Shown: positions 1 through 7,483, counted from the stretch's first letter. The stretch is DNA of 33,704 nt from Methanomassiliicoccaceae archaeon (GCA_009786295.1 WQTN01000143.1:1-33704), one strand, 5' to 3'. Translations and numbers: made by a program. Notes: generated by a model from the letters alone, not told the origin.

Positions 1-161
1 ATCCTCTGCCTGCTTCTTGACCAGAAGTGTGTGTAGCCCGTGACCTTCATGAGTTCAAAGGCCTCTCTGTTGACCCACGCGACCATAAGAACTTCATTTG
101 TCAGGTGATCCTGTATCACCGCGGGGATAAGCCCATCTTTATCGAATTTCAGATCGGTCAT
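1..161 (-). CDS. hisI: Phosphoribosyl-AMP cyclohydrolase, N-terminal part
   Basis: Partial gene running off the left edge; 53 codons are visible. The reading begins [19 protein letters not shown] and continues through LMVAWVN and a THFWSRSRQ segment, the characteristic start of HisI. The enzyme opens the purine ring of phosphoribosyl-AMP in the third step of histidine synthesis. The ATG overlaps the hisF stop codon as ATGA (158-161), and a purine-rich AAAGGGG lies about ten bases before it inside hisF, so it is translated as the last visible gene of hisB-hisF-hisI. Whether a HisE pyrophosphohydrolase domain is fused at the C-terminus cannot be seen. Confidence 0.93.
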   Translation of the reverse strand, partial: MTDLKFDKDGLIPAVIQDHLTNEVLMVAWVNREAFELMKVTGYTHFWSRSRQR

Positions 162-910
162 CTTACTGGTACCCCTTTGTCTTTCAGATATTCCTTGACC
201 TGCATCACTGTGAATTGTTTGTAGTGGAACACCGATGCGGCCAATGCGGCCGAGACGTTCGTCTGGGTGAAGACCTCATAGAAGTCTTCCAGCTTTCCGC
301 ATCCGCCCGACGCTATGACGGGAATATTCACCTCGTCCGCGATCGCGGCGGTCACGGCTATGTCATATCCGTTCTTCACGCCGTCCGCGTCCATAGAGGT
401 GAGGAGGATCTCTCCTGCGCCGAGATCCTCGGCTCTTTTCGCCCATTCTATCGCATCAAGGCCGGTAGCTCTGGTGCCGCCGTGAGAAAGGACCTCCCAG
501 CCCTTTCCTACCTTCTTCACATCTATCGCGATGACCACGCACTGCCTTCCGAACCTCTCTGCCGATTCAGATATCATTTTAGGGTTCGTGATAGCCGCCG
601 AGTTAACCGATACTTTGTCCGCACCGGCATTGAGGGCATCGCGCATCTCGTCTGCGCTCCTTATCCCTCCCCCGACAGTAAGCGGAACGAACACTCTCTT
701 AGCGGTCTCGGAGACAAGATCAAGGGTCGTCTGCCTGTATTCCAACGAGGCCGCAATGTCAAGGAACGTTATCTCATCTGCTCCGTCATTGCTGTATTCC
801 TCTGCCATATCCGGAGGGGAGCCGACATCTTTCAGGCCCAGGAAGTTCACTCCCTTGACCACTTTCCCGTTCTTCACGTCAAGACAGGGAATGATCCTCT
901 TCGTAAGCAT
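158..910 (-). CDS. hisF: Imidazole glycerol phosphate synthase, cyclase subunit HisF
   Basis: A 250-residue TIM-barrel protein of normal length. It converts PRFAR plus ammonia from HisH into imidazole glycerol phosphate and AICAR. The two catalytic aspartates fall exactly where expected: Asp11 in RIIPCLDV and Asp130 in VVIAIDVKK. Phosphate-binding loops are visible as LTVGGGIRS (about 78-85) and IASGGCGK near residue 200. The ATG directly abuts the TGA of hisB (TGAATG), so translation is probably coupled, and the stop overlaps the hisI start. Its partner hisH lies in the neighbouring unit upstream, so the two halves of one enzyme are made from different transcription units unless there is read-through. 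Confidence 0.97.
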   Translation of the reverse strand: MLTKRIIPCLDVKNGKVVKGVNFLGLKDVGSPPDMAEEYSNDGADEITFLDIAASLEYRQTTLDLVSETAKRVFVPLTVGGGIRSADEMRDALNAGADKVSVNSAAITNPKMISESAERFGRQCVVIAIDVKKVGKGWEVLSHGGTRATGLDAIEWAKRAEDLGAGEILLTSMDADGVKNGYDIAVTAAIADEVNIPVIASGGCGKLEDFYEVFTQTNVSAALAASVFHYKQFTVMQVKEYLKDKGVPVR

Positions 911-1459
911 TCATCCCACCTTGGGCCTGTCCTTTGTGCTGAGTTCCGTTTTTCTAGGCAAGACAGCGTTCCTCAGTGCGGTCCCGAGGGCCTTGAAGGT
1001 CGCTTCCACAATGTGGTGGTCGTCGAAACCTCTTATCTGCACCACATGCAGCGTTATTCCAGAGGACATCGCGAAGCTTCGCAGGAAGTGATGATACAGC
1101 TGGTCGGGGCAGTCGATCTCTGCGAACGGCCTGTCGATTATGTCGACGGAGACCATCATCAGAGCATCGTCCATCGGGATGACCACGGTGGACATTCTTT
1201 CCACCGGCCTGTCGTCGAGAGCCTTCTTGAATGCGGTTCCGAGCGATATCGCAGCATCCTCGATGAGGTGGTGATCATTGTCTCCAGAAGCTTTCATGCA
1301 GATGTCGAAAGAACCGTACCTCGCAAAGGTCTCCACCATGTGTTTAAGGAACTGTACGTCGCACTCGACGTCGAACTTACCGGTTCCGTCAATGTTCAAT
1401 TTGACCGAGACATTTGTCTCCCGTGTACTGCGTTCCAGTTCAGCTGCCCTTTTTGTCAT
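911..1459 (-). CDS. hisB: Imidazoleglycerol-phosphate dehydratase
   Basis: Single-function HisB of 182 residues, catalysing dehydration of imidazole glycerol phosphate to imidazole acetol phosphate. The family's metal-binding repeats are clear: DNDHHLIEDAAISLG in the first half and FDDHHIVEATFKALG in the second. No phosphatase domain is fused. The frame is open for 26 more codons upstream to an ATG at 1537, but that extension (rich in I, F and H) is unlike the family, whose proteins start just before an ERSTRETNVSV-like segment. The ATG at 1459 also lies about 27-30 bases after a TATA-like element and has no Shine-Dalgarno site, which fits a leaderless message. It is the first gene of hisB-hisF-hisI. 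Confidence 0.95.
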   Translation of the reverse strand: MTKRAAELERSTRETNVSVKLNIDGTGKFDVECDVQFLKHMVETFARYGSFDICMKASGDNDHHLIEDAAISLGTAFKKALDDRPVERMSTVVIPMDDALMMVSVDIIDRPFAEIDCPDQLYHHFLRSFAMSSGITLHVVQIRGFDDHHIVEATFKALGTALRNAVLPRKTELSTKDRPKVG

Positions 1460-1483
1460 ATGCTGTTTGAATGGGGACGATTC

Positions 1484-1495
1484 TATAATAATTAT
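1484..1495 (-). promoter_or_regulatory. TATA-like box for hisB-hisF-hisI
   Basis: The minus strand reads TATAATTATTATAG here, centred about 30 bases before the chosen hisB ATG. This is the normal archaeal TATA spacing if transcription begins at or just before the ATG. A second weaker AT-rich box (TTAAAAATTT, 1581-1590) lies between two palindromes further upstream and would give a leader of about 100 bases. The sequence alone does not decide between them. Confidence 0.55.
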
Positions 1496-1563
1496 ACTAA
1501 ACACGAATGCTAGCCAAAACGGTCGGTGATGCATCATGTATGAATCGACAACATATGATGCTA

Positions 1564-1626
1564 TGATGTAATTTACATCAAATTTTTAATGTAAATTACA
1601 TTAATTCGTTGATGTGATTTACATAA
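1564..1626. repeat. Three 17-base palindromes at 23-base spacing, candidate operators
   Basis: Three related palindromes lie between hisA and hisB. Site 1 (1564-1580), TGATGTAATTTACATCA, and site 2 (1587-1603), TAATGTAAATTACATTA, are each perfect 8+1+8 palindromes. Site 3 (1610-1626), TGATGTGATTTACATAA, is imperfect. Their centres are 1572, 1595 and 1618, exactly 23 bases apart. Shared core: TRATGTRA-N-TTACATNA. The even spacing and two-fold symmetry suggest a dimeric DNA-binding protein that binds cooperatively. I know of no named archaeal histidine regulator with this site. They flank a possible TATA box at 1581-1590, which would suit repression; relative to the box at 1484 they would be upstream sites. 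Confidence 0.75.
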
Positions 1627-1642
1627 ATATGGATGTGAGCGG

Positions 1643-2356
1643 TCAAGAAAACCAAGGCCTGTCCCACTCCCACGGCCTGATCTTTTCTGTGTATAACGCA
1701 AGACCGACGACAGCGCCTTCCGCACCGAGTCTGCTCAGAGTTTTGCAGTCGGACTCTGCGGTCACTCCGCCGGAGGATATCACTCTGTGAGGGCATTTCG
1801 ATATGAAGTTCCTGCATTGATCGGCATCTATGCCGCCCATCTGCCCCTCGACGCTGACGTTCGTATTCAGAACGCCGCCCAGCGGCATTTCTCTGATGGT
1901 ATCGAACATGCTCTCTACAGAGACATCGTAAGAGCCCTGCCATCCGTTGACCACCAGCGAACCGTTCTTTGTGTCCATCCCCGCCATGATCTTTCCCGGA
2001 TGTTTGTCTGCGATCATTGAAAGCCAGTCAGGCTCTTTGATCGCTTTGGTCCCTACGATCACTCTTTCCGCGCCTGCCGAGATAAGATCATCAACTGATT
2101 TGGTTGACCTTATTCCCCCGCCGATCTCTACCGGCACTCCGCATTCTTTGATTATTTTTTTGAATATCTGGAGATTATTGCCCTTTCCGAACGCCCCGTC
2201 CAGATCCACAAGGTGAAGGTACGGCGCACCTTTCTCGACCCAGGACATCGCTGTTCTGAAAGGATCGGGAAGTATTATCTTCTGGCTTCCGAGTTCTCCT
2301 CCCACAAGCTGAACGACCTTGTGGTCAAGAACATCCACCGCGGGTATGACCATCAT
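1643..2356 (-). CDS. hisA: Phosphoribosylformimino-AICAR ribotide isomerase HisA
   Basis: A 237-residue TIM-barrel isomerase that turns ProFAR into PRFAR, the substrate of HisF-HisH. The N-terminal MVIPAVDVLDHKVVQL is typical, with catalytic Asp8 in AVD and the second Asp at about 128 in MAGMDTKNG. Phosphate-binding loops appear as EIGGGIRST (about 78-85) and ISSGGV near the C-terminus. The first of two consecutive ATGs is chosen: it overlaps the hisH stop as ATGA and follows a GGAGG site at seven bases. It is the last gene of hisG-hisC-hisH-hisA; the downstream gap holds the palindromes before hisB. Confidence 0.97.
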   Translation of the reverse strand: MMVIPAVDVLDHKVVQLVGGELGSQKIILPDPFRTAMSWVEKGAPYLHLVDLDGAFGKGNNLQIFKKIIKECGVPVEIGGGIRSTKSVDDLISAGAERVIVGTKAIKEPDWLSMIADKHPGKIMAGMDTKNGSLVVNGWQGSYDVSVESMFDTIREMPLGGVLNTNVSVEGQMGGIDADQCRNFISKCPHRVISSGGVTAESDCKTLSRLGAEGAVVGLALYTEKIRPWEWDRPWFS

Positions 2357-2952
2357 GCGTTTTCCTCCGCGAATGCAATGAAATTCTTTATCAGCGCAAG
2401 TCCGGAGACTGAGCTTTTCTCAGGGTGGAACTGCGTCCCGTATGTGTTCGCGACCCTGAAGAAGGACGGGAACGTCTCGCCCCCGTATTCGGTGGTCCCG
2501 ATGATGTTGTTAGGATTGTCGGCGGAACCTCTGTATGAGTGCGCAAAATAGAATTCTCTTCTGTTTATGCCGTCCATGAGTCTGTCTGCTGTGGTCACAG
2601 TGTTCCATCCCATGTGAGGTATCCGTTCCGCCGAGAGCTTGACGATCCTGCCGCCGAATGCGCCGATCCCCGCCGACGACCCTTCTTCGCTGGAATCGAA
2701 CAGTATCTGTGCGCCGATGCATATCCCGAGGGCAGGGACCCCCGACAGCAGACGTTCCTTGATGTCCTCTTTGTAACAGAGGAGCTTTCCCATGGTCGAG
2801 TCGAAAGCTCCGACGCCGGGGAATACGATGCAGTCAGAGTTCAGAAGGTCTTTCATATCGGCTGCGACCCTGACGGCGGCACCGTTCTTCTCAAATGCCT
2901 TTTTGACCGAGTGAAGATTTCCGACGCCGTAGTCGGCAATGGTCACTTTCAA
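2353..2952 (-). CDS. hisH: Imidazole glycerol phosphate synthase, glutaminase subunit HisH
   Basis: Class I glutamine amidotransferase of 199 residues supplying ammonia to HisF. The nucleophile Cys78 lies in LGICIGAQ, and the His176/Glu178 pair in TQFHPEKS; the oxyanion-region motif PGVGAFDSTM is at about 45-54. The start codon is TTG, overlapping the TGA of hisC (TTGA). A GGAGG site seven bases upstream supports TTG over an internal GTG two codons later. The weak start may tune HisH amount relative to its neighbours, though that is only inference. It overlaps hisA by four bases. Confidence 0.95.
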   Translation of the reverse strand: MKVTIADYGVGNLHSVKKAFEKNGAAVRVAADMKDLLNSDCIVFPGVGAFDSTMGKLLCYKEDIKERLLSGVPALGICIGAQILFDSSEEGSSAGIGAFGGRIVKLSAERIPHMGWNTVTTADRLMDGINRREFYFAHSYRGSADNPNNIIGTTEYGGETFPSFFRVANTYGTQFHPEKSSVSGLALIKNFIAFAEENA

Positions 2953-4001
2953 CTGAAATCCTCCAATATGTCCGAGATCTTGCTGAGGAGCTCATTGTTC
3001 ATGGTTTCTGTTCCGACAGTAAAGCGGACGCAGTTCTCCATCCTCCTCTTGCTGCCGAAATCCCTTACCAGTACCCCTTTTTTCTTCAAAGCGTCCGTAA
3101 GGGCAGCGTGATCGATCGGAGACCTCGCCAGGATGAAGTTGGAATCCGACGGGAATGGATCGAAACCAAGCTTTGAAAGGCCCGAAGACAGTTTCGGCCT
3201 CTCGGTCCGTACCATCGCAACGCTTCTTTTTATGAAATCCTGGTCTTTCACGGCGGCTATCGCGGCCCCCTCGCTCAGGCTGTTCAGGGAATATGGGATC
3301 TTTACCGCATTCATCATCTCGGCCAGATCTTTGTTCGCAACTGCATACCCGACTCTCAAAGCCGCCATCGCATATGCCTTTGAGAATGTTCGGATCACTA
3401 CCATATTATCGAATTCGTTCACAAAGGGGATCATCGAATTCTCGGAATATTCGCCGTATGCCTCATCGGCGACGACTATGCCTCCGAATCCTGCCAGAAC
3501 CTCTTCGATGTCTTTTTGCCTGAAGGAGTTTCCGGTAGGGTTGTTCGGAGAAGCAAGTATGACGATCTTCGCCCTCGAGGAGATGATGTCATCGACGTCA
3601 AGCTGGAAATCGTCCGTAAGTTCGGAATAGAGCACTTTGCCGCCGTTCATCTGGGCAAAGTAGTCGTATAAGCTGTATGAAGGGTAAGGGACAAGGCAGT
3701 CGTTCCCCCATTCGGTGAATGTTTTGAAGAGGACATCAAGCATCTCGTCGGATCCGCTTCCGGCGACGAAGTTATCCATCTCCAGACCGTAAAGGGAAGC
3801 GAGAGCGCATCTGAGGCCGTCGGAGTATGTCCGCGGGTAATCGTTCAGATCTATCTTCTGTTCTCTGATGAACTTCACGGCGGCAGGGTTCGCGCCGAGA
3901 ACGTTTGTGTTGGTGTCGAGTCTGAGCTCTCCTTTGATGTCGGGACTGTAATATTTCTTGAAGCCTCTGGCAGTGCTCCTCATTATGTCCCTTGAGACCA
4001 T
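2949..4001 (-). CDS. hisC: Histidinol-phosphate aminotransferase
   Basis: PLP-dependent fold-type I aminotransferase of 350 residues, converting imidazole acetol phosphate to histidinol phosphate. Visible features are GSGSDEMLD near residue 82, SPNNPTG near 151-157 (PLP-ring Asn), VADEAYGEY near 177-185 (Asp and Tyr of the cofactor pocket), and TFSKAYAMAALRVGY with the Schiff-base lysine at about 208. The ATG at 4001 overlaps the hisG stop by one base (TGATG) and has a GGTGG site just upstream. A GTG one codon earlier (4004) is also possible. The gene overlaps hisH by four bases. Confidence 0.94.
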   Translation of the reverse strand: MVSRDIMRSTARGFKKYYSPDIKGELRLDTNTNVLGANPAAVKFIREQKIDLNDYPRTYSDGLRCALASLYGLEMDNFVAGSGSDEMLDVLFKTFTEWGNDCLVPYPSYSLYDYFAQMNGGKVLYSELTDDFQLDVDDIISSRAKIVILASPNNPTGNSFRQKDIEEVLAGFGGIVVADEAYGEYSENSMIPFVNEFDNMVVIRTFSKAYAMAALRVGYAVANKDLAEMMNAVKIPYSLNSLSEGAAIAAVKDQDFIKRSVAMVRTERPKLSSGLSKLGFDPFPSDSNFILARSPIDHAALTDALKKKGVLVRDFGSKRRMENCVRFTVGTETMNNELLSKISDILEDFS

Positions 4002-4864
4002 CACTCCACCAGCCTTTCTATCGAAAGTGTGAGTATGCCCTTTGCACCGAGCCTTTTGAGATCGTTTACAGCTTTGTAGACATCCCTGGAACGGACCACG
4101 ACATGTACGGCGACCATCTTATCGTTCCCGGCGATATTCAGGACCGTCGGCCCGCCTATTCCCGGAAGCAGTTTTTCCACCTGTTCCAACTTGCTTTTTG
4201 GAACATCCGCCATAAGGTATTTGCGGTCCTCCGCGGTCATCACGCTTTTGATGGAGGCAACAACATCGTCTATCTCCGCGCCGTTCTTTTTCAGCGCTGC
4301 GTCCGATGAGTAGATGGCAGCCTGGGAATCCATTATCTTGGATATCTCCGCGAGACGGTTCATCTTGAGCGTAGAACCGGAGGCGACGAGATCCACTATA
4401 AGATCGGATATCCCCAGATACGGCATGATCTCCGCCGCTCCGGATATCTCGATCACCGATATCTCTTTGCCTTTTGATTTGAAGAATTTCTTTGTGAGGT
4501 TGGGGAACGATGTTGCTACTTTCGCTCCGTTCGGGATATCATCGATGTTTTTGATCCCTGAGGATTCGGGAGCGGCCACCGAAAGGCGGCATGCGCCGAA
4601 CTCCAGGTCCATAAGTTTCTTGATCTTGTATCCGGACTCGGCGGCCAGGTCTTCCCCGGTTATCCCGATGTCGATGGCGCCCGTGGCGATGAATGCGGGT
4701 ATGTCCTGCGCACGGATGAACATTATCTCAATGTTTTGGTCCTTCGCCGTCACATACAGCTTCCTTCCCCAGTCCTCTCCCAGATCTATTCCTGACTTCA
4801 GCAGGAGTTCCACTGCCCGCTCGTTGAGCCTTCCTTTGTTGGGGACAGCCATCTTTATTGCCAT
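4001..4864 (-). CDS. hisG: ATP phosphoribosyltransferase, long form
   Basis: First and committed enzyme of histidine synthesis, joining ATP and PRPP. At 287 residues it is the long form: a periplasmic-binding-like catalytic core (AVPNKGRLNERAVELL at the N-terminus; DLVASGSTLKMNRL near 160-173 binding PRPP) followed by a roughly 70-residue ACT-like regulatory domain, which in this family binds histidine for feedback inhibition. No HisZ partner is therefore needed. The start at 4864 has AGAGGT six bases upstream and leads the hisG-hisC-hisH-hisA unit. hisD was not seen in the window. Confidence 0.96.
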   Translation of the reverse strand: MAIKMAVPNKGRLNERAVELLLKSGIDLGEDWGRKLYVTAKDQNIEIMFIRAQDIPAFIATGAIDIGITGEDLAAESGYKIKKLMDLEFGACRLSVAAPESSGIKNIDDIPNGAKVATSFPNLTKKFFKSKGKEISVIEISGAAEIMPYLGISDLIVDLVASGSTLKMNRLAEISKIMDSQAAIYSSDAALKKNGAEIDDVVASIKSVMTAEDRKYLMADVPKSKLEQVEKLLPGIGGPTVLNIAGNDKMVAVHVVVRSRDVYKAVNDLKRLGAKGILTLSIERLVE

Positions 4865-4885
4865 AGATTAACCTCTGGTTCTTTC

Positions 4886-4895
4886 AATATAAAAG
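4886..4895 (-). promoter_or_regulatory. TATA-like box for hisG
   Basis: The minus strand reads CTTTTATATT, about 22-31 bases before the hisG ATG. A short Shine-Dalgarno-like AGAGGT lies between, so the message would have at most a very short leader. No copy of the hisB palindrome was seen here, so the two his units are probably not controlled by the same local operator. Confidence 0.45.
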
Positions 4896-4944
4896 GTAGT
4901 AGATAAGGTTTTCACGCTCTGGAGAGAACCAGCAGGCAGCCTGT

Positions 4945-6135
4945 TCACCTTTTTCCGAGAAGAAAATCAACTATGTTCAGATGTCTTATCCCATTCGGCA
5001 GGTCAGCCCTGATGATGTCTGTTGAGATGACTGTCTTCGGATAGCTGTCTCTCAGACCGTTCAGCGCTTTAAGCTCCCTTTCTTTGACCTTCTCTTCTTT
5101 CATAGAATAGACGACCTGATAGTATTCTGTGCCTTTGCTGGTATTCACCGAGAAATCCACTTCTCTGTCGCCGTATTTGCCGACCGTCACGCGATCTCCT
5201 TTCCTGATGAGTTCCAGATAGACAAGGTTCTCCATGAGTCTGCCATAGTCTTCCGTTCCATAATTCAGAGAGATGTTCCTCAGACCGACATCCACTGAAT
5301 AATATTTCGGGCTGTGCGACAATACTGTACTCTTGAGATCGTATTTTTCGGCTTTATAAAGAATATAGCATTGCTCCAGCAGCCTCAGGTATTTGTCCAC
5401 GGTGGTCTTGTGCACATTGCCGAGAGATGTAGCTATCCCGTTAGCGGAGATGGGGTTTCCGATATTCATCATCATGAACCTAACAACACGTTCAAACTCC
5501 GCCACATTCAATATCTTTCCCCTCATGACCGCATCTTTGTAGATTATTGATGCATAAAGGCCGTCCAGCAGTGCTCTTATCGCGCGTTCTCCGGCGAACG
5601 GATCGATGCCGGGGAACGCACCGTATCGGATGTATTTGTCAAATAATTCGTACTTGTCCAGTCCTTTGTCGGAATGCAGTTCGGAGTATTCTTCGAAAGA
5701 CAGCGGAAGCATCTCGATCGAGACGTATCTGCCTGTGATGTAGGTTGAAAGTTCAGATGACAGGAGTTTGGAGTTGGATCCCGTAATATAGACATCTGCG
5801 CCCGTCCCTGCCAGTAAGGCATTTACCGGGATCTCCCAATCTTTGATCCTTTGTACCTCATCAAGAATTACGTACGTTATCTCTGTTCCGAGGTTTTCTT
5901 TGAAGTATCTCTTCAGATCTTCCCCGTCTGTTATGAAATCAAACTCCGTTGATTCGAAGTCCATGTAAATGATGTTCTTCTTCTTCACGCCGGACGAGAT
6001 CAGCCGTTCGACCATCTGTTCCATCAGAGTGGATTTCCCACACCGCCTCACGCCGCATATTATTTTTGCAACATCGGTCAGGCCCTTGAATTCCCAAAGG
6101 AAGTTGAGATACTGCGTTCTTTCTACGGTGTCCAT
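4945..6135 (-). CDS. AAA ATPase with DUF4143-type C-terminus
   Basis: A 396-residue protein of the AAA_14/DUF4143 family, abundant and mostly uncharacterised in archaea and bacteria. Walker A is GVRRCGKST (about 28-36) and Walker B ends in VILDEVQ with Asp92-Glu93. A TGSNSKLLSSELSTYITGR segment (sensor region) follows near 116-134. The middle contains a winged-helix-like stretch (SANGIATSLGNVHKTTVDKYL). The C-terminal third has DREVDF and YYQVVYS spaced like the PD-(D/E)xK nuclease-like core reported for this family. It stands between hisG and a Fic gene, unrelated to the biosynthetic neighbours, and its function is not known. Confidence 0.88.
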   Translation of the reverse strand: MDTVERTQYLNFLWEFKGLTDVAKIICGVRRCGKSTLMEQMVERLISSGVKKKNIIYMDFESTEFDFITDGEDLKRYFKENLGTEITYVILDEVQRIKDWEIPVNALLAGTGADVYITGSNSKLLSSELSTYITGRYVSIEMLPLSFEEYSELHSDKGLDKYELFDKYIRYGAFPGIDPFAGERAIRALLDGLYASIIYKDAVMRGKILNVAEFERVVRFMMMNIGNPISANGIATSLGNVHKTTVDKYLRLLEQCYILYKAEKYDLKSTVLSHSPKYYSVDVGLRNISLNYGTEDYGRLMENLVYLELIRKGDRVTVGKYGDREVDFSVNTSKGTEYYQVVYSMKEEKVKERELKALNGLRDSYPKTVISTDIIRADLPNGIRHLNIVDFLLGKR

Positions 6136-6152
6136 AAAAATGTATCATGTTT

Positions 6153-6166
6153 GTTGTATATTAAAT
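6153..6166 (-). promoter_or_regulatory. TATA-like box for the AAA ATPase gene
   Basis: The minus strand reads TTTAATATACAAC, 20-30 bases before the ATG at 6135, with no Shine-Dalgarno site between. This suits a leaderless transcript. It indicates the ATPase can be expressed independently of the upstream Fic gene. Confidence 0.5.
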
Positions 6167-6169
6167 TAT

Positions 6170-6270
6170 ATTGGAGTGAAGATTAATCTTATTTTTAACA
6201 TTAGATTTCATTGGAATATAAACTAATGTTATTTTTCAAATTTGATCATACTGAAGTGAAACTTATTCTG
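6170..6270. repeat. Degenerate 40-base tandem repeats in an AT-rich spacer
   Basis: Units begin at 6170, 6210 and 6250, exactly 40 bases apart. Unit 1 starts ATTGGAGTGAAGATTAATCT; by eye, units 1 and 2 agree at about 22 of 30 positions, and units 1 and 3 at about 15 of 21. The third unit runs into the end of the Fic gene (stop at 6263-6265). The spacer is much richer in A and T than its surroundings. It could be a decayed repeat, a binding region upstream of the ATPase promoter, or chance in low-complexity sequence. Confidence 0.4.
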
Positions 6271-7369
6271 TCGGTTTTTCAAGACCTTGCGGCTTATTCG
6301 TGACCAGAGCATACTTTGTGCTGCGGCCGCCTGCATCGGGGCATCTGATGAGTATCCCCTTCGAAATAAGGTCCTTTATATCATTGACAGCAGTGTCCTG
6401 GGAGCAGTTGTTGATCTTGGCCCACCTCGAAGATGTCAGGATGTTCTGGGGTTCATCCAAAAGGATATTCGTCATTCTGCTCTGGCGTTCATTCATCACA
6501 ACAGCAGAATTGGCACGCCAGAATTCTCCCTTCTTCAATACCTCTTCTATCATCTTCATACTGTCCCGAACAGCCCGCTCCGTGCATGAAAGGAACCATT
6601 CTATCCACTCGGTCATATCTCCGTCTCCCAGACCGGACCTGTCGAGGATATCGTAATATTGTCTGCGTTCTTTGTATATGCGGGAAGAGAGGCTGTAGTA
6701 CCTCATGCTGCTGCCCTCGCTCCTTGCCAGCAGCATATCCGATATTGCCCTCGCTATGCGCCCGTTACCGTCATCGAAAGGATGGATCATAACGAACCAT
6801 ATGTGTGCGACCGCAGATTTGATCAGAACATCGGTCGCATCGTTCTCCAGCCATTTCAGGAAAGATTCCATTTCCGGCCCCACTCTTCCTGATTCTGGTG
6901 CGATGTAATGTATGCGTTCTTTTCCAAGCGCTCCGGATACCACAGACACACCCCCTGTCCTGTATTCTCCTATGGTCATCCTTCCGACATGGTCGTTTCC
7001 CAGCAGCAGAGAATGCCATTCGAACAAACGTTCCTTTGTGAGCGGTGACTTATAGCTGCGGGTGGCATCCATCATCATTCCGACGACACCATCCTCCCTT
7101 TCGGATGTCTTTCCGGAATACGTAATGCCGAGGCGTTTGTATATCGATGATCTTACATGGTCTTCGTTAAGAAATTCCGATTCGATCCTGGAAGAGTTCA
7201 TAACATCCTCCGTGATGGTATCTATGAGTTTCTTTTCGATATCCGTTTTTGTTCCTTCCATCATCCCATGCAGCTTCCCCTGAAGGAATCGCAGCCTTTG
7301 GGCTGCTGGTTCTATTTTATACGGGTCCCATCTGAAATCGGTCCATTTTTCTCTTTCGTGAATGTACAC
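6263..7369 (-). CDS. Fic family protein (probable AMP-transferase) with DNA-binding C-terminus
   Basis: The Fic core motif HPFDDGNGRIARA is complete (about 196-208 from the GTG start); Fic enzymes usually transfer AMP to protein hydroxyls. N-terminal IHEREKWTDFRWD matches the usual opening of DUF4172-type Fic proteins. SSRIES (about 59-64) fits the inhibitory (S/T)xxxE(G/N) helix, Glu present but the last position Ser. The C-terminal 60 residues look like a winged helix (TSSRWAKINNCSQDTAVNDIKDLISKG), suggesting self-regulation at its own promoter. GTG at 7369 is chosen because the family begins there and a TATA-like box lies about 27 bases upstream; the frame stays open to 7462. No antitoxin gene is evident beside it. 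Confidence 0.9.
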   Translation of the reverse strand: MYIHEREKWTDFRWDPYKIEPAAQRLRFLQGKLHGMMEGTKTDIEKKLIDTITEDVMNSSRIESEFLNEDHVRSSIYKRLGITYSGKTSEREDGVVGMMMDATRSYKSPLTKERLFEWHSLLLGNDHVGRMTIGEYRTGGVSVVSGALGKERIHYIAPESGRVGPEMESFLKWLENDATDVLIKSAVAHIWFVMIHPFDDGNGRIARAISDMLLARSEGSSMRYYSLSSRIYKERRQYYDILDRSGLGDGDMTEWIEWFLSCTERAVRDSMKMIEEVLKKGEFWRANSAVVMNERQSRMTNILLDEPQNILTSSRWAKINNCSQDTAVNDIKDLISKGILIRCPDAGGRSTKYALVTNKPQGLEKPTE

Positions 7370-7385
7370 AATATACGATAATTCC

Positions 7386-7411
7386 TCGTAGAATAAATAA
7401 TTATTCGACGA
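7386..7411. promoter_or_regulatory. Palindrome 1 over the Fic promoter
   Basis: Left arm TCGTAGAATAA (7386-7396) and right arm TTATTCGACGA (7401-7411) match at 10 of 11 positions around a four-base centre. The arm includes the minus-strand TTATTTATTC, the probable TATA box of the Fic gene, so a bound protein would block initiation. It shares the core CGTAGAATA with the second palindrome. Confidence 0.7.
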
Positions 7412-7417
7412 AGATAT

Positions 7418-7446
7418 TTCGTAGAATATTAACAATATTCTCCGAA
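7418..7446. promoter_or_regulatory. Palindrome 2 upstream of the Fic promoter
   Basis: Left arm TTCGTAGAATATT (7418-7430) and right arm AATATTCTCCGAA (7434-7446) match at 12 of 13 positions around AAC. The inner GAATATT-AAC-AATATTC is perfect. Its centre lies about 33 bases from that of palindrome 1, roughly three helical turns, so two dimers could bind on one face of the DNA. Confidence 0.7.
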
Positions 7447-7483
7447 CTCGACCGTCCGGCAATAGATGTCAGGCAACGATCGG

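Noticed and set aside
215-1513. A 432-codon open frame on the plus strand
   Set aside because: It lies antisense to hisF and hisB, which have clear catalytic motifs. The encoded peptide is rich in Arg, His and Cys with no recognisable domain.
1460-1537. N-terminal extension of hisB to the ATG at 1537
   Set aside because: The added 26 residues do not resemble HisB starts, and a TATA-like box lies inside the extension.
7370-7462. N-terminal extension of the Fic gene to 7462
   Set aside because: It covers the two palindromes and the TATA-like box; similarity to the family starts at residue 33 of the long frame.
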